A DNA stretch of 64,000 nucleotides from an uncultured Prevotella sp. (lineage in GTDB: Bacteria > Bacteroidota > Bacteroidia > Bacteroidales > Bacteroidaceae): the NCBI GenBank assembly GCA_900315775.1, contig ONAJ01000022.1, positions 1 to 64,000 of the forward strand, written 5' to 3'. Positions within the stretch are counted from its first letter, which is position 1. The number at the start of each line of letters is the position of its first letter. The translations under genes were made by a program, and so were the position numbers. The notes beneath the pieces are model-generated. The model did no database searches and had not been told where the DNA came from. It saw only the letters and a list, made by a program, of their open reading frames with translations. Shown here in pieces: positions 51,599 to 61,376 of this stretch.

Positions 51599-54500
51599 AT
51601 GGGAAAAAGACTACTATTATCATTGTTCTCCCTACTGTTTTCAGTGGGGATTGCTATGGCGCAGACCGTAGTATCGGGAACCGTCGTCTCTGCAGAAGAC
51701 GGTGAGCCTATCATCGGTGCTTCAGTGCTCATCAAGGGTACTAAGCAGGGTGCTGCTACGGACATCGACGGAAACTTCTCCATCAAGACGAGTCAAAGCA
51801 ATCCTCATGTAGTTATCAGCTACATCGGTATGCAGACGGTAACTCTGAAAGGAAAGCAGGGAATGAAGATCCAGATGGAGCCCGACCAGACAACACAGCG
51901 TCTCGACGAGGTCGTAGTTACGGGTATCCAGAAGATGGACAAGCGATTGTTTACAGGAGCAACCACAAAGGTGGATGCAGAGAAGTCCAAACTGGACGGT
52001 GTAGCCGACGTATCACGTTCCCTTGAAGGTCGTGCCGCCGGTGTGAGTGTGCAGAACGTGTCAGGTACCTTCGGTACAGCACCGAAGATTCGTGTGCGTG
52101 GTGCTACCTCAATCTACGGACAGTCACAGCCTCTGTGGGTTGTCGATGGTGTCATCCTTGAGGATGGTGTTCAGCTCAGCGCTGACGACCTCTCTTCTGG
52201 TGATGCTACAACACTTATCTCAAACGCCGTTGCCGGTCTTAACGCTGACGACATCGAGTCGTTCCAGGTTCTTAAGGACGGTTCTGCCACATCAATCTAT
52301 GGTGCGCAGGCTATGGCGGGTGTGATTGTCATCACAACCAAGAAAGGTAAGGCAGGTCACAGCAGCATCAACTATACAGGTGAGTTCACATACCGTCTGA
52401 AGCCATCATACAACAGCTACAACATCTGTAACTCTCAGGAGCAGATGGGTATCTACAAGGAAATGGCTTCCAAGGGTTGGTTGGAGTTCACAAACCTTGC
52501 TCTGGGTTCTTCATCTGGTATCTACGGTACCATGTACAAGCAGATTGATACCTACAACGAGACAAGTGGTCAGTTCGGAATTCCTTATACCGAAGCTGCC
52601 ATGAACGCATACCTGCAGCAGGCAGAAATGAGAAATACCGACTGGTTCGACCTGTTGTTCAACAACAACATCATGCAGAACCACTCTGTCAGCATCTCTA
52701 CAGGTTCAGAGAAAGCTAACCTCTATGCATCACTCTCAGCAATGGTTGACCCAGGATGGTACAAGGACAGTAAGGTTAACCGTTACACGGCAAACATGAA
52801 CGCTACCTTCAACCTGTCGAAGAAGCTGACCTTTACGCTGCGTACTAACGGCAGCTTCCGTGACCAGAAGGCACCAGGTACTATCAACCAGGAGCCCGAC
52901 GTAGTAAGCGGTGAGATTAGCCGACAGTTCGATATCAACCCGTTCAGCTACGCTATGAACACATCACGTGCGCTGGACCCCAACGAGACATACACACGTA
53001 ACTATGCTCCGTTCAACATCTTCAAGGAGTTGGACAACAACTACATTGACCTCAACGTAACGGATATGAAGTTCCAGGGTGAGCTCTCTTACAAGCCTAT
53101 CCTCGGACTCGAGATAAACCTGTTAGGTGCGTTCCGTACTTATACTTCAAGTCAGGAGCACTTTGTGCTGAACAGCTCTAACCAGGCAGAGGCATACCGT
53201 GCCGGCGTTGATGACCCAAACATCCGCGACAGCAACGTATTCCTCTATACAGACCCGGACAAACCAAACTCACTGCCTATATCAGTGATGCCTTCAGGAG
53301 GTATCTACACCTCTGACCACAACAACATGCGTCAGTGGAACTTCCGCGGTACTGTTAACTACAACAAGGTTTGGAACGACACTCACATCTTCAACGCACT
53401 TGTAGGTATGGAGGCTAACAAGGTTGACCGCGACAACACCTACAACAGCGTTTATGGTGTTGACTACAACAACAGCCGCGTGGTAACCATCACTCCGGAA
53501 TTCTACAAGCAGGCTAAGGAGGAAGGTACAACCCTTAACTCTTTCGCCCGCAACTGGAACCGCCGTCTGGCATGGTTCGCTAACTTGAACTATTCTTATA
53601 AAGGTATCTACGCCCTCAACCTTACTGGTCGTTACGACGGTTCTAACCAGCTGGGTAAGGCGACAAGTTCACGTTGGTTGCCTACATACAACGTAAGTAC
53701 ATCGTGGAATGCCCACGAGGAGAAGTTCATGCGCAACTGGATTGAGCGTACAGGAGGTAAACTCTCACACGCCACACTGCGTTTCTCATACTCTCTCGTA
53801 GGTGAGCAGACAACAGCTTCTAACGCGCTGCCTATTTACAACGCGCTGAACGTATGGCGTCCTCAGGGTGACCAGCAGGAAGTAGGTATCGCACTCTACG
53901 AACTCGGAAACTCTGACCTTACATACGAGAAGAAGCATGAGTTCAACATCGGTGTTGACCTTGGTTTCTTCAACAACCGCATCAACTTGGTTTCTGACTT
54001 CTACTGGCGTCGTAACTTCGACCTTATGGGATACATCAATACTCAGGGTGCCGGCGGTCAGATACAGAAGTTCGGTAACGTAGCAACGATGCGCTCACAC
54101 GGTATGGAGTTCACGCTGTCAAGTAAGAACATCTCTAATAAGGACTGGACATGGACTACCGACCTTACACTGGCTTACAGCAAGACAAAGATTACCGACC
54201 TTCTGGCACAGAGCCGCGTTATAGACCTCGTAGGTATCAACGGATACATGCGTCAGGGATATGACCACCGTGCACTGTTCTCTATTCCTTTCGTAGGAAT
54301 CAACGACCAGGGTATTCCTATGATTATCAACGAGGACGGTAAGGTTACCACAACAGATATTAACTTCCAGGAGTATGAGAAGTTAGGCTTCCTGAAGTAC
54401 GAAGGTCCTACAGAACCTACTACTACCGGTGGTCTCAACAACACCCTGCGTTGGAAGAACTGGCGTCTGAATGTGTTCGTAACATATTCTTTCGGCAATA

Positions 54501-54931
54501 AGATTCGTCTTACTCCGACATTCGCAGCTGCTTACTCTGACCTCGACGCTATGCCTAAGGAATTCAAGAACCGCTGGATAGCTCCTGGCGATGAAAAACA
54601 GACAAGCGTTCCTGGTATTGCCAGCCTGCGCCAGTACTACAGCGACACACAGATTCGTTATGCTTACAACGCATACAACTACTCTACAGCACGTGTTGCC
54701 GACGGAGGTTTCATTCGTCTGAAGAACATCTCTCTGACTTACGACTTCCCACGCACATGGATTAACAAGATTGGTCTTAACTCTGCATCACTCAAGGTGG
54801 ACGCTACCAACCTCTGGCTTATCTATGCTGACAAGAAACTCAACGGTCAAGACCCAGAGTATGCTAACGTAGGTGGTGTGTCTTCACCTCTTGCTAAGCA
54901 GTTCACATTCACCGTTCGCTTGGGAATGTAA
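51599..54931 (+). CDS. SusC/RagA-type TonB-dependent outer-membrane transporter
   Basis: A 1110-residue outer-membrane protein: signal peptide ending AMAQT, a carboxypeptidase-like domain (VVSGTVVSAEDGEPIIGASV), the DEVVVTG TonB-box-like segment (about residues 103-109), plug (RGRAAGVSVQNVSGT-like) and a large beta-barrel to the end (AKQFTFTVRLGM). It works with the SusD partner downstream and is energised by TonB-ExbBD. No glycoside hydrolase is next to it; the neighbour is a zinc metallopeptidase, so a peptide or protein-derived ligand is more likely. That is inference. Confidence 0.93.
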   Translation: MGKRLLLSLFSLLFSVGIAMAQTVVSGTVVSAEDGEPIIGASVLIKGTKQGAATDIDGNFSIKTSQSNPHVVISYIGMQTVTLKGKQGMKIQMEPDQTTQRLDEVVVTGIQKMDKRLFTGATTKVDAEKSKLDGVADVSRSLEGRAAGVSVQNVSGTFGTAPKIRVRGATSIYGQSQPLWVVDGVILEDGVQLSADDLSSGDATTLISNAVAGLNADDIESFQVLKDGSATSIYGAQAMAGVIVITTKKGKAGHSSINYTGEFTYRLKPSYNSYNICNSQEQMGIYKEMASKGWLEFTNLALGSSSGIYGTMYKQIDTYNETSGQFGIPYTEAAMNAYLQQAEMRNTDWFDLLFNNNIMQNHSVSISTGSEKANLYASLSAMVDPGWYKDSKVNRYTANMNATFNLSKKLTFTLRTNGSFRDQKAPGTINQEPDVVSGEISRQFDINPFSYAMNTSRALDPNETYTRNYAPFNIFKELDNNYIDLNVTDMKFQGELSYKPILGLEINLLGAFRTYTSSQEHFVLNSSNQAEAYRAGVDDPNIRDSNVFLYTDPDKPNSLPISVMPSGGIYTSDHNNMRQWNFRGTVNYNKVWNDTHIFNALVGMEANKVDRDNTYNSVYGVDYNNSRVVTITPEFYKQAKEEGTTLNSFARNWNRRLAWFANLNYSYKGIYALNLTGRYDGSNQLGKATSSRWLPTYNVSTSWNAHEEKFMRNWIERTGGKLSHATLRFSYSLVGEQTTASNALPIYNALNVWRPQGDQQEVGIALYELGNSDLTYEKKHEFNIGVDLGFFNNRINLVSDFYWRRNFDLMGYINTQGAGGQIQKFGNVATMRSHGMEFTLSSKNISNKDWTWTTDLTLAYSKTKITDLLAQSRVIDLVGINGYMRQGYDHRALFSIPFVGINDQGIPMIINEDGKVTTTDINFQEYEKLGFLKYEGPTEPTTTGGLNNTLRWKNWRLNVFVTYSFGNKIRLTPTFAAAYSDLDAMPKEFKNRWIAPGDEKQTSVPGIASLRQYYSDTQIRYAYNAYNYSTARVADGGFIRLKNISLTYDFPRTWINKIGLNSASLKVDATNLWLIYADKKLNGQDPEYANVGGVSSPLAKQFTFTVRLGM

Positions 54932-54967
54932 TATGTATATGAGTAAAACTAAGTTTATTGAGAAGAA

Positions 54968-56719
54968 ATGAAAGCAATTAAATATATAAAATACACTTTG
55001 GCAGCAACGATGGCGGTGACGCTGGCTTCATGCAGCGACTTCCTTGACCAGCTGCCCGATGAGCGTACAGAACTCAATACAGAAGACAAGGTTGAGCAGT
55101 TGCTGATGACGGCATACCCCAACACTAACTACAGTTGGCTGTGCGAGCTCTCAAGCGATAACCTTATTGACAATCAGGCTCCTCACCTGCCTTCAGGTCC
55201 ATGGGACCCACAGGTATTAGGTCACTATAACTATAGTGCCTACGACCGTATGGACGACGAGATATTCCGTTTTGATCCAGCTAACTCAGCGACACACAAC
55301 TCTTGGGACTCTCCGGGTATGGTGTGGGACGGTTACTATGGCTCAGTAGCTGCTGCCAACGCTGCACTGGAAGCACTGGACAAGATGCGCACTCCAAATG
55401 GCAAGTTGACAAAGCACCAGGAAAACCTGCGTGCCGAAGCTCTGCTGATACGTGCATATAGCCATTTCATCCTCGTCAACATCTTCTCTCCTGCTTACAA
55501 GGACGAAGAGACAAGTGCTACCGAGGTGGGTATTCCTTACGTTACAGAACCTGAGACAACACTCCGCAAGGACTACGACCGTTCTAACGTAAAGAACGTC
55601 TATGACAACATACAGAAGGACCTTGAAGAGGCGCTGCCAAAGGTTACAGACACATACTACAAGAAGCCTAAGTACCACTTCAACACTCAAGCTGCTCACG
55701 CCTTCGCAGCACGCTTCTATCTCTACAAGCGTAACTACGAGAAGGTTATAGAGCACGCCAACGCTGTGCTTGGTACCGACTCTGCTTCTGTTGGTAACAT
55801 GATGATGAACTACGCAGTATTCACAGACTGTGCTACTGCTAACGACTACGCTAACGCTTGGCACAGTCCTTACAGCAACAACAACCTTCTGTTGCTGACG
55901 ACATACTCTGTTTACGAGCGTCGTTGCTTCGGCTACCGCTACTCGCTGGCAAGTACCGTAGCACGTGATGTGCTCATGATTCACAACTCTCCACTGTGGA
56001 GCGGCTACTATGCTTCGCCAATAGCTCTTGTCGGCGGATTTATCTTCAGTAGCTCAAGCGCTGACTACGGTTTCTTCACCACAAAGGTGGGTGAGCACTT
56101 CGAATACTCTAACAAACTGGCTGGTATCGGCTCGCCTCATAACATAGTACGCGCCTTCACATCTAACGAACTTCTGTTAGAGCGTGCTGAGGCTAACATT
56201 ATGTTAGGCAACATAGAGGCTGCTAAACGCGACCTCCGCTGGTACTGGAACTGTTCTATCGACAACTTCTCAGCTGCCGACAAACAGGCTTACTTTGACA
56301 CAGGACACATTAAGTACCTCACCGACGACATATTCTATAAGTACTATATGCCAGGAGAGAACAACCCTAACTGTTTCGACGACTGGAACTTCACACAGCA
56401 GAACATAAGCAGCAGCTTCATCGTTCCTCAGGACCGCGTGCAGTTCATGAACTGTCTCAACGACTTCCGTCGCTTCGAGACATGTAACGAAGGTCTTCGT
56501 TTATTCGACCTCAAGCGTTGGGGTATAGAATGGGCTCACAATATTGGTAACGAAGGTGTACCTTATATTATGACAGGCAAAGACGTACGTAGAGCAATTG
56601 AAGTGCCTTGGGAGACTCTCTCTGCAGGTATCGCCACATCACGTCCTACAACTACAGCAAACGTTGGAGGTCCTGTTCCTACTAACGACACTCGTAAGTT
56701 TAGAATACAAGAAAAATAA
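54968..56719 (+). CDS. SusD/RagB-type substrate-binding lipoprotein
   Basis: A 583-residue lipoprotein: AVTLASCSDFLDQLPDERTE carries the lipid-anchored Cys. The TPR-type helical core has RAEALLIRAYSHFILVNIFS, PYVTEPETT, DLEEALPKVTD, and the late LRLFDLKRWGI. It forms the lid on the SusC transporter. The spacing of 36 bases to susC and the same order as other Bacteroidota loci support this pairing. Confidence 0.92.
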   Translation: MKAIKYIKYTLAATMAVTLASCSDFLDQLPDERTELNTEDKVEQLLMTAYPNTNYSWLCELSSDNLIDNQAPHLPSGPWDPQVLGHYNYSAYDRMDDEIFRFDPANSATHNSWDSPGMVWDGYYGSVAAANAALEALDKMRTPNGKLTKHQENLRAEALLIRAYSHFILVNIFSPAYKDEETSATEVGIPYVTEPETTLRKDYDRSNVKNVYDNIQKDLEEALPKVTDTYYKKPKYHFNTQAAHAFAARFYLYKRNYEKVIEHANAVLGTDSASVGNMMMNYAVFTDCATANDYANAWHSPYSNNNLLLLTTYSVYERRCFGYRYSLASTVARDVLMIHNSPLWSGYYASPIALVGGFIFSSSSADYGFFTTKVGEHFEYSNKLAGIGSPHNIVRAFTSNELLLERAEANIMLGNIEAAKRDLRWYWNCSIDNFSAADKQAYFDTGHIKYLTDDIFYKYYMPGENNPNCFDDWNFTQQNISSSFIVPQDRVQFMNCLNDFRRFETCNEGLRLFDLKRWGIEWAHNIGNEGVPYIMTGKDVRRAIEVPWETLSAGIATSRPTTTANVGGPVPTNDTRKFRIQEK

Positions 56720-56738
56720 GAATAGGAGGACATAAAGA

Positions 56739-57962
56739 ATGAAAGCAAAACTTAGCATATTAATAATTGCGGCAGTAGCAATGGTCAGCTTCACGCTGGG
56801 CTCTTGCTCTGACGACAATCTGGGTGCGTCAATCTTCGACACGGTGGACCACCCATTAGACAAGTCCCTGTACACGTTCCCGCTGGATACCTTCGTAAAG
56901 GTGAACTTCCAAGAGCCGTACAACGTACGTTATATGTACAAGATGCAGGATATGAGTCTCAGCTCATCAGACCTGCAGAAGAACCTCACTCCTTGCTCTT
57001 ACGACAAGAGTGTTGACCTTGCTACGCTGGCAAAATACCTTTGGTTCGACATCTACAAGGAACTTGCCAACCAGCACGAGATATTCCTCAAGAAATACAG
57101 TCCACGTATTATTCACATCATAGGCTCTAAGTCGCTCAACGTCTCTCAGGGTACTGAGACGTTAGGTGTTGCCGAGGGCGGTCTGAAGATTTCGCTCTAC
57201 AACGCCAACAACCTCAGCGTTGACGACATAGACATGATGAACGAATACTTCTTCAAGACTATGCACCACGAGTTCGGACACATCCTCGACCAGACCATCT
57301 CACGTCCCTTATTATTCAACTTGCTTTCTAACGGACAGTACGATGCTTCTGGTTGGACAAACACTCCTGACTCTGTTGCTGCAGGTCGTGGTTTCGTTTC
57401 ACCATACGCTTCAAGTATGGCACGTGAGGACTGGGTAGAGGTACTTGCTAACTACGTTACTCGTGACACACTTTCATGGAATATCTTGCTGGGCTCAGCA
57501 GAGTATGAGTGGGAGGAAATCGACATAGAGAGCGAGTCTGCATATAAAAAGTTGATTACTCCGGGATGTAACCTCGACACCATAGGTTACTACAAGGCCG
57601 ACAAGAGTGGTAACGGCGATAATAAGGTTTACCGTCGTGTATGTGTACGCAACGCTGCAGGCAACGTTGAGAAAGACGAGAACGGCAACCCAATATGGGT
57701 GCATAAGTCTGGTATCGACGGACGTTCGCTTATCCTCACAAAACTTGACATGGTTCGTGCTTGGCTGAGCAACAACTACGGCATAAGCATCGACGCTATG
57801 CGTAAGATGGTTCAGCAGCGTACCTACCTCACCGACAGCAAGGGCGACTTTGTCATCAAGAACGGCAAGCTTGTGAACCGTTTCTCTTACAACAACTACG
57901 AGTTAATGAACAGCCTGCGCAATCAGGTTGAGAAATATAAGGAATTACAACCAAAGAACTAA
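56739..57962 (+). CDS. Zinc-binding metallopeptidase lipoprotein
   Basis: A 407-residue surface lipoprotein (GSCSDDN lipobox). The zinc site KTMHHEFGHILDQT (HEFGH, about residues 174-180) is that of a gluzincin-like peptidase. Around it are DDIDMMNEYFF and a later REDWVEVLANYVT, which may supply the third ligand. It matches the putative zinc-binding metallopeptidase family found beside SusCD. It may trim proteins or peptides at the cell surface for uptake. Operon position after susD. Confidence 0.84.
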   Translation: MKAKLSILIIAAVAMVSFTLGSCSDDNLGASIFDTVDHPLDKSLYTFPLDTFVKVNFQEPYNVRYMYKMQDMSLSSSDLQKNLTPCSYDKSVDLATLAKYLWFDIYKELANQHEIFLKKYSPRIIHIIGSKSLNVSQGTETLGVAEGGLKISLYNANNLSVDDIDMMNEYFFKTMHHEFGHILDQTISRPLLFNLLSNGQYDASGWTNTPDSVAAGRGFVSPYASSMAREDWVEVLANYVTRDTLSWNILLGSAEYEWEEIDIESESAYKKLITPGCNLDTIGYYKADKSGNGDNKVYRRVCVRNAAGNVEKDENGNPIWVHKSGIDGRSLILTKLDMVRAWLSNNYGISIDAMRKMVQQRTYLTDSKGDFVIKNGKLVNRFSYNNYELMNSLRNQVEKYKELQPKN

Positions 57963-57974
57963 AAATACTGAGAT

Positions 57975-59327
57975 ATGAAGAAAATATTTTCCACGATACT
58001 GATTCTATCAACTGTTCTCAGTATCACAAGTTGTAAATACGAAGAAGACGACATCTGGAACCAGTCGGCTGCAGAGCGTATAGAGACCGTCTCAAAGAAT
58101 TATGCAGAGACACTCATGAACTCAAAGGGTGGCTGGGCTATGCAGTACTACCCTACTAACTCTGATAGTTATCCCACTGGCAACGGCTACCTGTTAATGG
58201 CAAAGTTCGCCGACAAAGGTGTTGTAACTATGGGTATGAAGAACGTGTTCAGTTCAAACGCATACCGTGAGGATGTTTCTACATGGGACATCAACAAGGA
58301 CCAGGGTCCTGTGCTGTCATTCAGTTCATACAACACATGTATCCACGTCTTCGCAGACCCCTACGACCTGCCGTTTACAGGCACAAAGGATGATGAGGTT
58401 AACGAAGAAGGCAAGGGAGCACAGGGCGACTATGAGTTCTCTATGATTGAAGTCCCCACTGACGGCAACCACGTTCTTCTGATGGGTAAGAAGCGTAACT
58501 CATACACCTATCTTACACCTGTTCCAGAAGGTACGGACTTCAAAACATATATTGAAGACTGTCAGAAGGTAACGGCAGATTTCTTCCCAACAACAAACCC
58601 ACTGGAGTATCAGATTCTGTTGCCAGACTCAACAATCAATACATACCAGTTCTCTTCAGGACTGACAACACTCTACCCCGCTGGTACAGACCGTGTCATG
58701 ACAGGTGTTGTAAATTCATACCTCATAACCAACTATGACGGTAAGTACTATCTGCGTTTCCGCGATGCACTGAAACTGAAGGACGGCTCGAAAATAAACA
58801 GTTTCGTTTACAACAAAGAAGAGGACGTATTCAAGGGTGTTGAGAACGAGAAATGTACATTGGCAGCTCCAGATATGGCTACCTTTATTGAAAGCAAGCT
58901 CGACGACGGTAGGTCATGGGCTATGATGAACAATACTGACATGTCTGTAACATATATGGCTATCTACACAGCACTGGCTGTTAATTTTAAGAACATCTTG
59001 AAAGCAGACATCAAGGGAATAACGTTACGTAAGAACAACGGAAAACTCTCTTTGGCAATCAACTATGGTGCAGGCATACGTCCACAGTCGGTGATCTTTA
59101 ACATTGATAGTTATACTTTGGAAAATGGAAAATTCTCTATTGGCAACGTAACTACAGATACGGATAACGGAAAGAAGATTCTTGAGACAAAGGCTATGCA
59201 AGCTTTAGTCAACTCCCTCAAGCAGCCAAACACCATTTCTCCTGCCACGACTCAATACAATCCTAACGTCCTGCGTCTAGATAACGACAACGACGCAGAA
59301 CTATGGCTTACAATAACACTAAAATAA
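57975..59327 (+). CDS. DUF4302-type lipoprotein
   Basis: A 450-residue lipoprotein: LSITSCKYEEDDIWNQSAAE with the lipobox Cys, then SKNYAETLMNSKGGWAMQYY, a signature of the DUF4302 family common in SusCD loci. The rest is beta-rich with no enzyme motif. Probably a surface-binding accessory for the same substrate. It is 12 bases after the metallopeptidase gene. Confidence 0.82.
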   Translation: MKKIFSTILILSTVLSITSCKYEEDDIWNQSAAERIETVSKNYAETLMNSKGGWAMQYYPTNSDSYPTGNGYLLMAKFADKGVVTMGMKNVFSSNAYREDVSTWDINKDQGPVLSFSSYNTCIHVFADPYDLPFTGTKDDEVNEEGKGAQGDYEFSMIEVPTDGNHVLLMGKKRNSYTYLTPVPEGTDFKTYIEDCQKVTADFFPTTNPLEYQILLPDSTINTYQFSSGLTTLYPAGTDRVMTGVVNSYLITNYDGKYYLRFRDALKLKDGSKINSFVYNKEEDVFKGVENEKCTLAAPDMATFIESKLDDGRSWAMMNNTDMSVTYMAIYTALAVNFKNILKADIKGITLRKNNGKLSLAINYGAGIRPQSVIFNIDSYTLENGKFSIGNVTTDTDNGKKILETKAMQALVNSLKQPNTISPATTQYNPNVLRLDNDNDAELWLTITLK

Positions 59328-59358
59328 ATATCTATTTTTTAATTAAAAACATTAAAGT

Positions 59359-60669
59359 ATGAAAAAGTTTACATTAATGATTGTTGCTACATTCGTAGCT
59401 GTATCAGGCATGGCTATAGGCACTCAGAAGCATGCTGTTGTTAAGAACTTCATGAACAAGAACATGATGACTCCTTATTTTGCCAAGAAGGTAGATGTAA
59501 GCGGTGGTATTGCTGCTTCTCAAAGCAAGGCTAATACCATTAAAGCAACTGCAACAAAGTCTATCCGTACGGTTAAAGATGCAGAACCCGCTGTGGATGT
59601 AAAGTCTCTGATTCTTGCTAATCAGTATATTTACGACGAGTATCTTGGCGGTATGTTGAATTATTATCCTGTAACAGAAAGTTTCTATCTTGTTGATGGC
59701 ACTTCTATCGCTCTTGAACTTAATGGAATTATGACAATGGAAGGTACTATCGGTGAAGGCGAAAACGAATTTGCTGAGTATGGTGCTGAGGTAGTTACAT
59801 TCAAGGCTGGTGAAGTCGTTGCTACAAACAAAGAAACAGGCGAGGAATTTAAACTTTACAACTGTGACTGGGATAAAGAGAATTATGTTCCTGTACCCAA
59901 CACAGATAATATCGTAGGTTACATCTTCTATGATGAGGCTGGTGGCATCAAGGAGATCTTTATCCCAGCAATCATTGCAGTAGTTGGTGAAACATCTGGC
60001 ATATATGCTGCTGGTGCTAATTACGACGCTTGCACAGATGCTGATGCTGCTTTCTTTAAGACTATAGTTACTGGAACAGAAACTAACACTGAGACCGAGG
60101 GTGGCGAGCCTATCGTGTTAGAAAAGCGTGCTTTCTATTGGTCTGCAAATAACGATGGTACTGTAGATGTACTCGTTGAGGGTATTAGTGGATGGGACGA
60201 AGACGCTTGGTTTAAGATGACTATTGCTGCTGACGGTACAACAGCAAACATTAAGAATACGCAGTTTGTTGGTTCATACACTTTCCGTCAGCTAGAAGGT
60301 CTTGAGGGTAGTTTCTATGCTTCTGCATTTAAGGAAGATGGAGATAAATTCTCAAATATTACAGATGGTTTGACTCTCGTCATTGCAACATCTGACGAAG
60401 GTGACACATACACCGCGAAAGATGGAGAACTGTACTGCGCTATCGGTTATTTCAACGAAGAAGAACGTAGTGGATATATCTATTCATCTGTAGCTAACCT
60501 GAAAATCGTCGCTACTAACGAGCCCGCAGAAGGTGTAACAGCTATCAAGGAGGTTAACAATACTAAGACTGTTAAAAACGCTGCTACTTACAACCTTGCA
60601 GGCCAGAAGGTAGGTAAGGACTACAAGGGTATCGTTGTTCGCGATGGCAAGAAGTTCATGGTTAAGTAA
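59359..60669 (+). CDS. Secreted protein with type-IX-like C-terminal tail
   Basis: A 436-residue exported protein (signal MKKFTLMIVATFVAVSGMAI, no lipobox). The middle is beta-rich (FYWSANNDGTVDVLVEGISG, YIYSSVANLKIVATNEP) and unrecognised. It ends YNLAGQKVGKDYKGIVVRDG and KKFMVK, a pattern seen at the end of the CotH and LRR proteins here, typical of surface-exported proteins in Prevotella-like organisms. A strong terminator follows. It may complete the SusCD locus. Confidence 0.7.
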   Translation: MKKFTLMIVATFVAVSGMAIGTQKHAVVKNFMNKNMMTPYFAKKVDVSGGIAASQSKANTIKATATKSIRTVKDAEPAVDVKSLILANQYIYDEYLGGMLNYYPVTESFYLVDGTSIALELNGIMTMEGTIGEGENEFAEYGAEVVTFKAGEVVATNKETGEEFKLYNCDWDKENYVPVPNTDNIVGYIFYDEAGGIKEIFIPAIIAVVGETSGIYAAGANYDACTDADAAFFKTIVTGTETNTETEGGEPIVLEKRAFYWSANNDGTVDVLVEGISGWDEDAWFKMTIAADGTTANIKNTQFVGSYTFRQLEGLEGSFYASAFKEDGDKFSNITDGLTLVIATSDEGDTYTAKDGELYCAIGYFNEEERSGYIYSSVANLKIVATNEPAEGVTAIKEVNNTKTVKNAATYNLAGQKVGKDYKGIVVRDGKKFMVK

Positions 60670-60696
60670 TAGTAGAAAACAAAATATCCTATACAC

Positions 60697-60733
60697 AAGC
60701 GGGCGCGTCTTTTTTGACACGCCCGCTTTTTTT
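60697..60733 (+). terminator. Terminator of the SusC/SusD operon
   Basis: AAGCGGGCGcGTC (60697-60709) pairs with GACaCGCCCGCTT, then a run of T to 60733. Confidence 0.85.
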
Positions 60734-60790
60734 AACTTCTTGACATCTTAATTGCTTAACATCTTAACTCTTTAACCCCTTAACTTTAAC
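60734..60790 (+). repeat. CTTAACNN octamer repeats
   Basis: Degenerate 8-bp units (CTTAATTG, CTTAACAT, CTTAACTC, TTTAACCC, CTTAACTT). Similar units are at 25218. Confidence 0.65.
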
Positions 60791-60829
60791 ATTTTTTATT
60801 TTTAGGTTTAATACACCCCCCGTTTTGCT

Positions 60830-60861
60830 CTTGACAAGCGGGCGTCGTTGTTGTAAATTTG
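60830..60861 (+). promoter_or_regulatory. Promoter upstream of the VirE-type locus
   Basis: CTTG (60830-60833) and TAAATTTG (60854-60861), spacer 20; about 515 bases before the next ATG, so the transcript would have a long leader. Confidence 0.5.
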
Positions 60862-60904
60862 CAGCCGAGTTCTTTGACTTGCTGCCACTATAATAAAAAA
60901 ACTG

Positions 60905-61293
60905 CTGCACTTCCTGCACCGCCGACACCCGATATTGTGTAACATCCTGTCTGTAAGAGCGTTCCTGTATCTTGGATTTTAGAAAAGTCCTGCACCTACG
61001 CTACACCTACACAACACCTGATAATTACGCATCAAGGAGTAGCCGGACTCTCGCCACGAAGCCTCCAGACTGTTAGCACGGTGCCTTCGGACTATTACCA
61101 CGGATTATCCGGACATTTAGTCCGGAGGCTCCGGACTAAATGTACGAACGAATAAAGAAAAAACCGGACAAGTGGCTTGGTGTCAGTCAGGTGCTCGTTA
61201 GGTGTAGGCTGTTGCGGTGTATAAAAGAAACGTGATAGTGCTGAAATACAAGTAGTTATAAGCCGTCAGGTGCTGAAGGTGCAGGAAGTGCAG
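60905..61293. other. Structured non-coding region with nested inverted repeats and direct repeats (origin-like)
   Basis: Outer arms CTGCACTTCCTGCACC (60905-60920) and GGTGCAGGAAGTGCAG (61278-61293) are perfect inverted repeats. Inner arms CTACACCTACACAACACCTGA (61001-61020, plus one base) and TCAGGTGCTCGTTAGGTGTA (61187-61206) are imperfect. Three degenerate units of 20-22 bp (61040-61059, 61060-61081, 61082-61103; core GCCT-C/T-C-A/G-GACT-x-TTA-x-CACGG) precede a perfect 14-bp palindrome ACATTTAGTCCGGA-GGC-TCCGGACTAAATGT (61113-61143). This resembles iterons and a hairpin before a replication gene; it could also be a structured leader RNA. Confidence 0.45.
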
Positions 61294-61376
61294 TATATTT
61301 TTGTTGTATTGTGGTATGGTAGGACAACGGAATTCTTAAAAAGAATAACTAACCAAAGACAGAAAGGGTAAGAAAA

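Noticed and set aside
61040..61143. CRISPR-like array
   Set aside because: Units are degenerate and adjacent without spacers; they look like iterons, not CRISPR repeats.
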